Assembly: GCA_905250125.1 (NCBI GenBank)
Contig: CAJNOL010000017.1
Span: 124,001 to 188,000 of the forward strand
Origin: Rotaria sordida
Lineage: Eukaryota > Rotifera > Eurotatoria > Philodinida > Philodinidae
Length of the DNA: 64,000 bases
Direction of reading: 5' to 3'
Shown piece after piece: positions 54,333 through 64,000 of this stretch (position 1 is the stretch's first letter; every line of letters starts with the position of its first letter). The notes under the pieces are model-generated. The model saw only the letters and a program-made list of their open reading frames with translations. It did not search any database and was not told where the DNA came from. A program made the position numbers and the translations under genes.

Positions 54333-55186
54333 TTAGAAAATTAGTTTTTGATTCTTTTTTTATTTTGCTTTTTAAAACAATTGATAGACTAAAAGACATA
54401 TCCAAGCTGGTTGATGTTATGTCTTTTATTTTCCTCTTGATTGATTGATCAAACAATTTTTTTTGTTAATAATTTGTCTACACAGTGATTGTTCACTTCT
54501 GATATAATGAACATTTGTTTATAATAATAATAACAGTAAAAGAGATACTATTTATTGAAAGTATTCTAATCAATATAATTTAACTATTATTTTCATTATT
54601 ATCTATGAATATTATGCTCAATTCATTTATTCTCTGAGAAAAAAGAAATATATATTTGTTAAGAAATCTAAAAATTTTCTTCGAAAATATAAAATCAAAA
54701 TATTCATTTTCATTAATTTAAGATGATTTAAAAAAAAAATCTTAGCTAAACGTAATTTAACAATGTATGTCGCTCATGCTTATTTTTTCTTTAATACCGA
54801 TTCTTTTGTTTTCATATTCTTTTATTGAATTTATTCGTCGCCTTTGATTCTTTGAATATACACAATCGCTGCCTAAATAATCATAAAAGAAAAAGAATAC
54901 TTAAACGCATATTGGCTAGACGAGACTGTACAAATTCTTTTTTCATATTTCTTTTCTAATTGCGTCTATTCATTCATATATATTAAACATTTCGTATCAG
55001 TTTGTTCATACAGCATCGCATCAGTTAAATTCACTTGAGAGAAAAAAAAAAGGTAAAAATATTCCATCTGTTTTCAATATTCATTGTTTTTTTTTTTCTT
55101 TTTGTTATTTAAACCATTCATTTGTTTATATCTTTAGTTAAATATAAAAATCATTGTCTGTGTTTTTTTATTATTTTGTTAAAATA
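54333..55186. other. Intergenic region between repeat-protein and RRM genes
   Basis: AT-rich, no gene supported. An acceptor-like tatatcttt-AG ends at 55137, 49 nt before the RRM protein start. Confidence 0.5.
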
Positions 55187-56275
55187 ATGTCATCAAATTT
55201 CAATAAAAAACTTTTATTTTCTAATTTATCATATAAAACAACTGAACAAACATTAATGAATTATTTTTCAACATATGGTTCTATAGAAGAATTATATTTA
55301 TATAAAGATGATCAAGATCAATCATTACGTAAAGGTTATATTATTTATAAAGAAATAAATTCTATAAATAATTTCATGTTAAAACGGCCACATTTTATTG
55401 ATAATAGACAAATTCATATACATCGTGCAATACCAAATCAATGTCGTAATACAAATAATATATCAGAATATTTAGGAATAAATTTATCAGTTAATGAAAT
55501 ATTTATTAGTCGTTTATGTTCAGGTGAAAAACGTGAAATGTTTTTAAATTATTTTCAATCCTATGGAAATATAATTGATTGTCGAGTCATTAATTCATAT
55601 TCACAAAATTCTAAACAAACAGGTTATGGATTTATACGTTTTGCTGATTATGATAGTGTTGGTATGGAATTTCAAACAAGAAAAAAATAATAATAATAAT
55701 AATCAAATCTTTTTGTTTTTTTGTTCTTAAATTTAGATCAAATTATTCTTTCAAGACCACATATAATTAATTCAAAATTTTATTATATACGAAAATGTAT
55801 ACCAAGAGAATATAATTATATTATATCATCGATTAAACCATTAAGTCAAAATAAACCAATATGGCGTCATTTTTCATTTGGATTAATTAATATGAAAACA
55901 AATGAAATAATTTATCCATCTGTACCAACATTTCGGTATGTTGAAATTTAATCGAATTTTTTTAAATAAAAAATAAAATTAAAATTTGTTTTTTTTTTTT
56001 GTAATTCTAGTAAACAAGAATCTCCATCAAATGGTTTTACAATAATTGATCGACCTATAGTAACTGTTTCAATTGATAAAACACCAACAAATAAAAGATC
56101 AACAAATGAATATGAATTAATTGTATCAAAATCATTATCATCAAGTAGTATATCAATTGTTAATTCAACAATAGATGATTTTACACCATTAGCATCACCA
56201 CTTTATTCAACAGCTATTGCATATTCACCAACAACAATTGATAATGAAGATAAAAAAATTTATGATCTTATTTAA
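55187..56275 (+). CDS. Tandem RRM RNA-binding protein, hnRNP A/Musashi-like
   Basis: Exons: 55187-55661, 55737-55935, 56011-56275; 939 nt, 312 aa. Two RNA recognition motifs are visible. RRM1 (about residues 6-85) has LLFSNLSYKTTEQTL (RNP2 region) and KGYIIYKE (RNP1). RRM2 (about 102-185) has EIFISRLC and GYGFIRFAD, with an intron inside it. Each ends in a matching IHRAIP/IRKCIP element, as in hnRNP A/B, DAZAP1 and Musashi tandem RRMs. Aromatic RNP residues are partly replaced in RRM1 (LFSNLS, YIIY), so RNA affinity may be reduced. The C-terminal third is Ser/Thr-rich and unstructured. The ATG at 55187 gives the usual short N-terminus; an upstream in-frame ATG at 55154 would add a hydrophobic stretch and is less likely. 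It is a diverged member and no exact orthologue is assigned. Confidence 0.82.
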
Positions 56276-56827
56276 GTAAAAGAATTGTTCTTTCTTTTGT
56301 TTTTTTTTGTATGTATATGTGATCAAAGTATTTATATGGTATCTGTGTATATACGATTACCTTTATTCTCTATATTTGAACTTAAACAATATCTTATTAT
56401 TGTCTTTTCATAAGAATTGTTTTTTTTCCATTAAAGGTTAATGTATATCGGTATTTTTGTTTAACAATAAATAGTATATGATACCTGGTTTTTTTTTTCG
56501 TTTTCCTATAATTAATACTCCACCGTGAATACAAGCGTATATTTTAAGAGAAAAATATACTTTTCTAGAGTTTACAATATTGCATGAAGGTAAGAGTATA
56601 CAATCAAAATGAAAAAAAGTAAACTTTTCTCTTTAGCAAGTGTATGTTACAATCGTGATTTTGTATTCATGACGGAGTGCCAGCTACAGGGGTTCTCTAT
56701 TGGTTTTTTTTCGTCATACCATTAGGATTGGTTCATTTAAACAGCAATCACCTGTAAGGTTATTATATAGTTTTTACGCAGATATACGTCAATTATTTAT
56801 TGAAGTTGATAATATTCAATTTACAAG
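56276..56827. other. Intergenic gap
   Basis: AT-rich 3' flank of the RRM gene. The open frame from 56700 overlaps the Cys/His-rich ORF in another frame and looks like its shadow. Confidence 0.45.
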
Positions 56828-56986
56828 ATGGAAAACGTTTGCAGTTGTGAATGTCATAACAATCCAAATATTCGGCATATTATGGCATGTTGTAAAGTTT
56901 GTCCAAAATGTCAACAGCCGATTGTTCATCAAGCATATGAAAATCATGTACAAGCATGTCAGCAGACATATTCTGAAAAACCTTGA
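56828..56986 (+). CDS. Possible 52-aa Cys/His-rich zinc-binding protein or exon
   Basis: Too short for a usual ORF list. Reading from the ATG at 56828 gives 52 residues with seven Cys and several His in paired spacing: CSCECH, CCKVCPKC, then H-x5-H and C near the end (YENHVQACQ). The spacing C-x2-C and H-x5-H/C resembles zinc-knuckle or zinc-finger ligand sets. An in-frame TAA at 56810-56812 closes the frame upstream. The ATG follows tttacaag, so it may instead be the last exon of a spliced gene whose upstream exons I cannot find. Composition is markedly unlike random AT-rich DNA. A longer overlapping frame (56700-57041) lacks such signature and is the less likely coding one. Confidence 0.45.
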   Translation: MENVCSCECHNNPNIRHIMACCKVCPKCQQPIVHQAYENHVQACQQTYSEKP

Positions 56987-59646
56987 CTTTTTATTGCGCA
57001 TGATATTAATATTTATGATTTTTTTTTTTTTCATTAAATAAATTATCTTTTCTTTGATTCAATAATATTTACAGTATTTATATTAGTTTTGTTAGTCCTG
57101 TAGTCCCATGGTACTAATCCAGTAGAGTTGATGTTTAATCAAATCACGGAAATAACTTATACAAGTGTTGATTAAGATGCTAATATGGTTAAATTTGGAT
57201 GAAATCATTTCACTGTGGACATGATGAATGGGTTGTAAATAATCCATTCGTCTTACATGATAATTTGAATTTTTTTTCTAGTGTTTTCTCATAGTTATAT
57301 TGTTGTTCTACCTGTATAATGCTAGGAAATCTACTTATAACGAATTATATGTTTGAAACACGAGTCATTTCCAGAGATGGTATATGGTTACACACTTACA
57401 ATGGAGGCTATTTTCGGATTGAAATCAGATCTTTCATTTCCAGGATCATGTCGAAATTTGAGATATGTGTAGGATCAAGGGAAAAGAATTTGTCAAGATT
57501 AGAACTCAAGTTTATAGTAAAATGTTTTATGATTTTCAGCAAATTACCTTTTAAATCATATGAATCAGAACATAATGCAAGAGTGATGACTTCAAAAAAG
57601 AGAAATTATTTAAAAATGGTTGTGAAATGCTTTTTTTCGACTGACTGTTAGTTCTAATAAATTTTTTAGCTTGAAGATTGAGTTTATATAGAACATAAAA
57701 ATAATTTTACAAAAAACCAATTTTCATGTGACTCACTGCAAATCAGTCAAAAAAGATGCAAATTGTCATGAAAACTGCTATTTTCACATGTGTTATTATG
57801 CATATTAGGGATGTAAGGTTTTATTGAATTTAAATTTTTGTTTTTTTTTTATAATTTTCGTATGATGTTATTGATAACAATTTCTGTATTTCATTCCTTC
57901 TTGTGTTTTTATCGTACTAATTAATTGTAAAATATAATATGAAAGTATTTTATTAATATTAATTTACTCTTTAGTTATATATGTATATTTTATAGAAGAA
58001 ATTAGAATGCAGAAAAATTAAAATTTCAGTTTTTCTTATAGGAAAAATAAACATTATTGAATTCATCCAACTGTAAATTTCGAGACTTATTTGATGTCAT
58101 TTCAACAATATTATCAACAATGAAATTCATTCAAGCTTGCAAAGCGTATGTAAGTGCAGAACTAATTACTTCTATGGAAGTATATAACTTGTTCAATAAA
58201 ATGTCGTTGTCAGACAGCAAATATACAATGTGATATCAAACATCATTCATCAATAATGAAACTATGTTTAAATATCTAGTTTAATCTTTGTATTTTTGAA
58301 ATATAAAAATAATAAAGTCTGTAATTATTATTGAAATTTGTCCTATAGAAATTATATTTTCCACAAAAATATTTGTCAACCTTGAACACATAGTATTGTT
58401 TTTTGCCTTACGAAAAAATGTCATGTCATCATCTCATGTTATTGTCACTATAAAAAAATAGATTTATATTACTGACTGATTTCGTTTTATCTGCTTGCAA
58501 AAGAATAAAACGAGATTAATAATGTCATAAAGAAGAAAAAAAAAATTAGCATATATGCTTGAATAAAAATCAATGAACTCATTTATCATTTTCAACGCGA
58601 TTAGAATTATGATCTGATCCTAGGAAAATACTCGAAGATTTATATTTCTAAATATAAAAATATTTTATATAAATCGTACAATATATCAAGAATGGTCGGG
58701 TTCTATTTTTGAGAATGAAAAATCATTAAAAATTAGTTTATCTTTGTGTGAATATGATTGACAGTTGCTTGTATGTTAGTAAATATGCATCTATAATTAT
58801 TCTTTCGTTTATAATTCAATAAAACTAATGAATTTTGCCTAAAATTACTTACTATGTATAATTATTGACTAGTGCAGTATTTCCTTTTATTGTTAGAATG
58901 TCAAAGAAATTTTCTTATACTACTAAAACTTGTTGAATTAACATGGCTATCAATTGAATAGATCTTCAGTTAATCATTGACCAATTGAAAAAAAAATATT
59001 ATATAATCGTTCAATAAAATATTTATTGATTTGTTTTTATATTAAAATAATAGACAATTTCTTGTAGATGTTTTTATTAATAATTTATCCCTTATTCATA
59101 TAGACACATATTGCTTTCTTTTCTTTTTCTATCGATTATCGGATGTGCATAAAAAGTATACGAGAGTAACAAAGGGTAAATAATAACGACATATCGATTA
59201 ATAATAAGCGTACGAAAAATAAGAAAAAAAGAGAGAATTACTGATGCAAAAAATTGTTCTATAAGTCCTTTTTTTTTCTACTAGTTTTGTTTAATGAACA
59301 TTTCCAAACGTTCATCTTTATCGGATTTTTTGTTTCTTTTCGAATCGATCTATCAAATTGATGATGCTGAACATAATTCTTTTTTCTTTCATGTTGACAA
59401 TGTAAAGAATAAAGCAGGAATAGCGATCCGCCTCCGTCTTTTTTTTCTGCATCTTTCCTCTTTCTTTTTATTCATTCCCGGCGGCGAGATAGAAGCGAGA
59501 ACAACAACTAGCGCAATATAGTTAGTATGCGGAAGACGTTTTTTCTTCTGTTGCATGTCACTGTTATTATGTGCTCAGGTTAAACAGACGTAAGCATCAT
59601 TACAAACTACTCGACTAAAATATAAAACACAATAATAAAACAAAAA
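56987..59646. other. Intergenic region, no gene supported
   Basis: AT-rich with weak open frames only, including a 110-codon frame at 57319-57651 that lacks recognisable features. Near 59400-59600 the sequence becomes GC-richer (cggcggcgag, cgcctccg), which may be the promoter or 5'UTR of the transporter gene. Confidence 0.45.
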
Positions 59647-61838
59647 ATGGTGCGTATCTTAATTCCGAATTTTTTTTTAGCAAATAAGTCAAAAATTCTT
59701 TTATTACGGAAAAAAAAATAACCAGAATCATTTGATAGAATTAAATTGATTGATGATGATTATTAGCTGTATTCTATTATGAATATGTATTATAAATGTA
59801 TGCTATACATAGAAATTTAGATAATAACATGAAAATATATATATTTTTTAAAATTTCATATAGATGGTCGTAAAAAGTTTACGACTGAATAAATTCATTA
59901 GCAAAAAAAAAAGACGACAGATGTTTAACAGTATTATTATTTGTTAATGATGAAGAAACATTGTTATCTATTGAGAATATTTGTTCAGCATTTTTTATAA
60001 TAAACTATTATAATGTAAAAGTTTTATTTAAAAAATTTAGAATCTTGATTCACTTCAAAATTATTATGGTATTCTAATTGTTTTGATAACAGTTATAAGT
60101 CGAATTATATTTATTGGTTTTTCTTGGAGTTATGGAACAGTTATTGCTGAATTTAAAAAACAAAATTCAACTTTATCCGATACAGAAATGAGTACGTAGT
60201 TTATTTTCATATAATTTAATGAAATAGAGAGGAAAACAAACATGAACAAATAAATGAATTTGAATTTAGGTTGGATTGGTAGTATTGGTCAAAGTTTTGG
60301 TGGTCTTCTTGCACCATTAGTACTTTTTTGTGCTCGTCAATGTGGATTTCAAATAACATTTAGTTTATCACTTTTTATTTGTACTATTTCTTTATTTATT
60401 TCATCAACTATTCGAAATCTTCATTGGCTTTTATTCACTTATTCACTTCCATATGGTTTTGGTAATACAGCTATTTTTATTCTTGGTACATTACTTTGTG
60501 GCCTTTATTATCCAGCTGGACAACATCCAAAACATATACTTGTTATGTGTATTATTTCAATGGGATTTCCAATAGGTTATCATATAATGGATGCATTGAT
60601 ATTTTCTGCAATTGAAGAAAATGGTTGGCATTTAATGAAACGACATATTGCAATAATACAATTAATAGCTACATGTCTACTTAGTCCATTTTTTACTACA
60701 AAATTTTTACCAAGTACATCACAACCATATCCATATCCATCGACAGCATTTATTCCAGATACAAAACGAAAAATTTATTATTCAAAACTGGTTATTTATT
60801 GGATGTTAGGCATATTTTCAGCTATGTGTGCTATAAATAATTTTCTTCTTCATTTGGTATGTTTTAATTTAGACAAAAAAAAAAAAAAAAAAAAAAAAAG
60901 AAAATCTTTGAGAAAAATCATAGAGAAAGAGAAAAAAAAAGAATGCAAGCAATTTTATTAATTATCTGTCTTGCAATATTAATTCACACGCTATTGTAAA
61001 AACAATCTATGTGAGTTTTCTCTACTGAATAAAAATATAGATATATTTCATTTTTGAAATTTAGTTTAATAATTAGAAGATATATTTAATTATAAAATAA
61101 AATTTCTCTTCTCTTTTTTAGCATAGTCATTTGGAACATCTACTTATATCACCTGCACGTGCTGATCTTTGGTTTCGTTTACTTGGTCTATTCGATGCAT
61201 TCTTTCGCCTTATAATACCACTTATTCTTCGTTGTTATCCTATTGATATTATTTATTTATTTCCAGCAAGTGTTTTTACTGGCATTATCGTTTTAATATT
61301 AGCATTTGGTCTACTCTATACTAGTTTCAGTGTAATAGCAATTTTACCAATTATATGTAAATGAATTTTAGAATATTTGATATAGAATTTACTGAATATA
61401 TATATATATATATATCTATATTTATAGTATTCGGTTTTACACCGGCTGTTGTTACAGCACTTCAATATACAGTTTCAAATCGAATCTTTGAAGAGGATAG
61501 AACAGAACAAGGTTATATATATCATGTTATTGTTACAAGTCTTGGAACACTCGTAGGTCCTGTAGTTGGAGGTATGAATGTTTTTTTTTTAAGTGTCAAT
61601 TGGGAATGGAGAAAAAAAAGATCTAAAAGAATATATTTTATTTTTAGGTTTATTCGTTGACATGACAGACAGTTATAAATCAATCATTCCAACATCAATT
61701 TTTTTTCTTCTTATTAGTTTTATGTCATTTATTGCAACAATTTTATTATTGAATAAGAAAAAAGCTGATGAACTTGAAGAAAGTCAAACAGCTTCGTTTC
61801 ATCAACATGATAATATGGCTTATGGTTCATCAAATTAA
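59647..61838 (+). CDS. MFS carrier, monocarboxylate-transporter-like
   Basis: Multi-pass membrane transporter of the major facilitator superfamily, most like SLC16 monocarboxylate carriers; substrate unknown. Exons: 60041-60191, 60270-60856, 61122-61356, 61428-61571, 61648-61838; 1308 nt. The start is uncertain: the simplest model uses a first exon that is only the ATG at 59647-59649 before a gtgcgt donor, giving 436 aa. Seen: YYGILIVLITVISR with SWSYGTVIAEF (TM1 region, typical of the MCT start), SWIGSIGQSFGGLLAP, then a series of about 11-12 hydrophobic helices with a central hydrophilic loop, TPAVVTALQY, GTLVGPVVGG, and an acidic cytoplasmic tail. The intron at 60857-61121 contains a run of over 20 A. 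No premature stops in the spliced frame. Confidence 0.82.
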
Positions 61839-62228
61839 TTAAAAATAAGATAAAAATCTATTATTTAATTATTGAAATAAAGAAAAAAAAAATCAACTTC
61901 AAATTGTTCAATCGTTCAAAATACACGTAACATAATTGTGCAAATTAGAACTTTAGAAAATAAAAAAACAAAAAAAAAGTATTATTATCAACAACAAAAT
62001 ATATAGCAGGTTAATGGTTGCTGAAACTCGTAAACAGAACAAGTTCGACACGTAAGCTTTGTATAGATCGTATGAGATGAGTTTCTTTTTTTTTCTACCG
62101 GAAGTTATTTAGAAAATATTAACCTGTCTTATAGTTTGGTGTCGATAATAATAAATATTGATGTAATTTATATTTATATGTGTTTACAAAAAAAAATATT
62201 TTGTCGTTTATTTTCTTTTATTGTTGTT
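61839..62228. other. Convergent intergenic gap
   Basis: 3' flanks of the transporter (+) and the coiled-coil-like gene (-). AT-rich, nothing recognised. Confidence 0.5.
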
Positions 62229-62865
62229 TCAATTGATTTGTTTTCGATTCTTATGTTTAATATTTTGTTGTGCAAGTATTTGTGCATTTCGATTTGGTTC
62301 ACTTGTTTGAAGAAAATGATCATAACCATCACCATGATATTCTTCTAATTCATATAAAAATTTATCAATAATATCATTCATTTTATTTCGTTGTTCTAGA
62401 TTTGATTCAATAAATTTATTAATTGAATTTCGTCGACTTTCAATATTTTTTGGAAAATTTGATTGTCTTGAATTTGAATTTGATATTATTTGTGTCCAAT
62501 TACTATTACAATTTTTTTTCAATGGTGCTTTCAATTGTGGTAATAAACATCCATAAACTTTTCGTTTTCTATCGTTCGAATGAGTTTTAAAACGAAAAAT
62601 ATTATGTAAATTATCTGATGAAAATGAATTGTTCATGTCATCATCAAGAATATGTGTTAAACGAGCACGTTCTGTCATAATTGTATGTGATCGATGATGT
62701 ATTTTTTGTCGTGTTTCTTTATTAATTTGTTCAGATTGACGACGTAATTCGGAATCACGAGCTGATTGTTGATTATCATAACAATGAAAAAGTTGATTAA
62801 GACGACTACGTTGACGTTCAAATTCAGCAAAGAGTGTACGTTGAGAACGAGATACTGTATCAATC
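62229..62865 (-). CDS. Last exon of unknown Arg/Asn-rich coiled-coil-like protein (5' end not found)
   Basis: Open exon of 637 nt ending in a stop at 62229. Its upper edge is set by a good acceptor on the minus strand (tttcttgtct-AG before GATTGATAC), and the frame requires two bases from an upstream exon. The open frame continues through the acceptor but has no ATG there, and the first internal Met is near residue 65. It encodes about 212 residues, highly charged and Arg/Gln/Asn-rich, with helical stretches (FAEFERQRSRLNQLF, ELRRQSEQINKETRQKIHH). There is no signal peptide or membrane segment. It could be a cytoskeletal or ciliary protein, but I do not recognise a family. The 5' exon or exons lie in 62.9-64.0 kb or beyond the window. 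Confidence 0.6.
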
Positions 62866-63427
62866 CTAGACAAGAAAAATTCATTATTTAAATTTTTCTC
62901 GAAAAACAAAAAAGATCACATTATATTGAATTGATTCAGCTGAATATATGAATATAAATAATGAAATGACATTTCTCATTTTAATAGACTTAATCCTTTT
63001 TATGAAATTTATTAAGCTTATTGATGTCCTTCATCTTATTTTTGTTCTCATACTTTTGTCAAGAGTTTTATAATATAGTTGATTGAAGTATTGAGTATTG
63101 TTTTTACAATGTGCTTTTTAAAGCATATTTACTATTATGAGAAAAATATTATTAATAGTAAAAATTGACAGTAGAAAGTGTGTTTATCTCGTTGCAAATG
63201 AGTTTTATGTACGCTCTTCTAATTTCAGATGCATACAAATGATGGTAAAATATATGATTATTAAGAGAGTATTATTATTTGAATAGATTTAAAACTGGAA
63301 AAAAAATCTCGGGTCTAATCCGCTCAATCGATTTTTACTATTATATATATCATTGAAATTAATATCAAAGCGCATATAATTCTTAACCAATATATATATT
63401 AAAATTTTGAAAAAAACCGTTAATAGA

Positions 63428-63681
63428 ATGAGAAGAGTATCTCTTGCTTATGCACTATTAACTTTATTATTTATTTCATTCGGTTTGACATCTTTAATTT
63501 CTAATGAAATCCATCTAGTGCAATTTATTGTATATGAAAAAAATAAATAAATAACATAGCTCAAATAAATTTGTAAGAGAATGAAATTTCTGAAAACATA
63601 AAAAAACTTTCTATTTATTTAGAACCGAATGAATCAATCAATATTATTGAAGAATCATTTCAATTTTTAGTTGATTATTAA
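63428..63681 (+). CDS. Candidate short secreted-peptide ORF, two exons
   Basis: An ATG at 63428 opens a hydrophobic, signal-peptide-like stretch (RRVSLAYALLTLLFISF). A donor after 63482 (gtttga) and an acceptor before 63623 (atttatttag) would join, in frame, to EPNESINIIEESFQFLVDY and a stop at 63679-63681, giving 37 aa. Unspliced, the same ATG gives 40 aa. Both readings are short and could be chance in AT-rich DNA. Confidence 0.2.
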
Positions 63682-63743
63682 ATGGACCTTTGTCGACGAT
63701 ATATCATTGAGAAGAATTGTATATAGATAAAAAAAAACCTGTT

Positions 63744-63905
63744 AGTGCAATCCCTACGGGATTAAAATGTGAAACACGACATAGCTGTTGTTGCTAATCA
63801 TATGGGAATTGTTTTATAATATCTATTTTTGGACACATTCGTTCACAATCCTTTTACTTAATGCCTCCGAAATAAAATAAGGAAATAGTTCATATACGAT
63901 TTTTG
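63744..63905 (+). repeat. Dispersed repeat, copy B
   Basis: Same orientation as copy A at 27546-27705. It begins gtgcaatccctacgggatta and shares the blocks gttgctaatca, attgtttta, tatctattttt and cttttacttaa. Nature unknown; SINE- or MITE-like by size. Confidence 0.65.
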
Positions 63906-64000
63906 ATTGTATATCAACAATGGATAAATATAATTCATGTGTAATGTTAGTTTACGAAAAAAAAAATCTTATAAAAATGAAAAGCAAATATTTGTTGTAA

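Larger units (their letters stand above)
62866..64000. other. Window end, no certain gene
   Basis: AT-rich. It holds a possible tiny spliced secreted-peptide ORF (63428-63681) and copy B of a dispersed repeat. Upstream exons of the 62.2-62.9 kb gene may be here but could not be identified. Confidence 0.4.

Noticed and set aside
57319-57651. 110-codon frame
   Set aside because: No domain, no splice partner, and composition not clearly coding. Kept out for lack of support.

Overview
This is a strongly AT-rich eukaryotic window with spliced protein-coding genes. Most introns are about 45-80 bp with GT-AG ends; a minority are several hundred bases and carry repeats. Gene content is animal-specific: NEDD4-type HECT ligase, FNDC3, Kirre-like Ig adhesion protein, TPPP/p25alpha, Fos/ATF-like bZIP, calaxin-like EF-hand. 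My inference is a small-genome invertebrate, with a bdelloid rotifer (Rotaria/Adineta type) the best guess; no rRNA, mitochondrial or marker gene is present to prove it. Exon models were built by hand from splice sites and phase. Every multi-exon model listed as intact sums to a multiple of three, which is a useful internal check.

Layout. 1-3.9 kb: no gene seen. 3.9-9.0 kb (-): 19-exon NEDD4-like E3 ligase. 11.5-13.4 kb (-): single-domain membrane phospholipase B. 15.7 kb (+): small EF-hand protein. 16.5-17.4 kb (-): MIA40/CHCHD4, head-to-head over 69 bp with a 151-aa unknown (+). 19.7 kb: ORF broken by one TGA. 21.95-23.06 kb: FkbM-type methyltransferase pseudogene with two frameshifts and a stop. 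23.4-26.0 kb (+): 12-exon, five-Ig Kirre/nephrin-like receptor. 26.9-36.7 kb (-): 20-exon FNDC3 orthologue with two alternative first exons and a 9-nt microexon. 36.7-42.5 kb: gene-poor, with a large fold-back element at 41.3-41.7 kb. 42.5-43.2 kb (+): TPPP. 44.4-45.5 kb (+): bZIP factor. 46.1-46.7 kb (-): calaxin-like EF-hand. 48.4-49.6 kb (-): AHSA1 (Hsp90 co-chaperone). 53.5-54.3 kb (+): unrecognised protein with seven tandem 21-residue repeats. 55.2-56.3 kb (+): tandem-RRM protein. 56.8 kb: possible 52-aa Cys/His-rich protein. 59.6-61.8 kb (+): MFS (monocarboxylate-transporter-like) carrier. 62.2-62.9 kb (-): last exon of an unknown coiled-coil-like protein.

The genes do not form one pathway; this looks like ordinary animal gene order. 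Two shared themes can be seen. Several genes have a strong polypyrimidine-AG acceptor just upstream of the ATG, suggesting 5'UTR introns or spliced-leader trans-splicing. Most long introns contain copies of a GC-rich dispersed repeat. The most novel item is the 21-residue-repeat protein. The fold-back element and the FNDC3 alternative promoters are the clearest structural findings. I see no operon-like or defence-like system.
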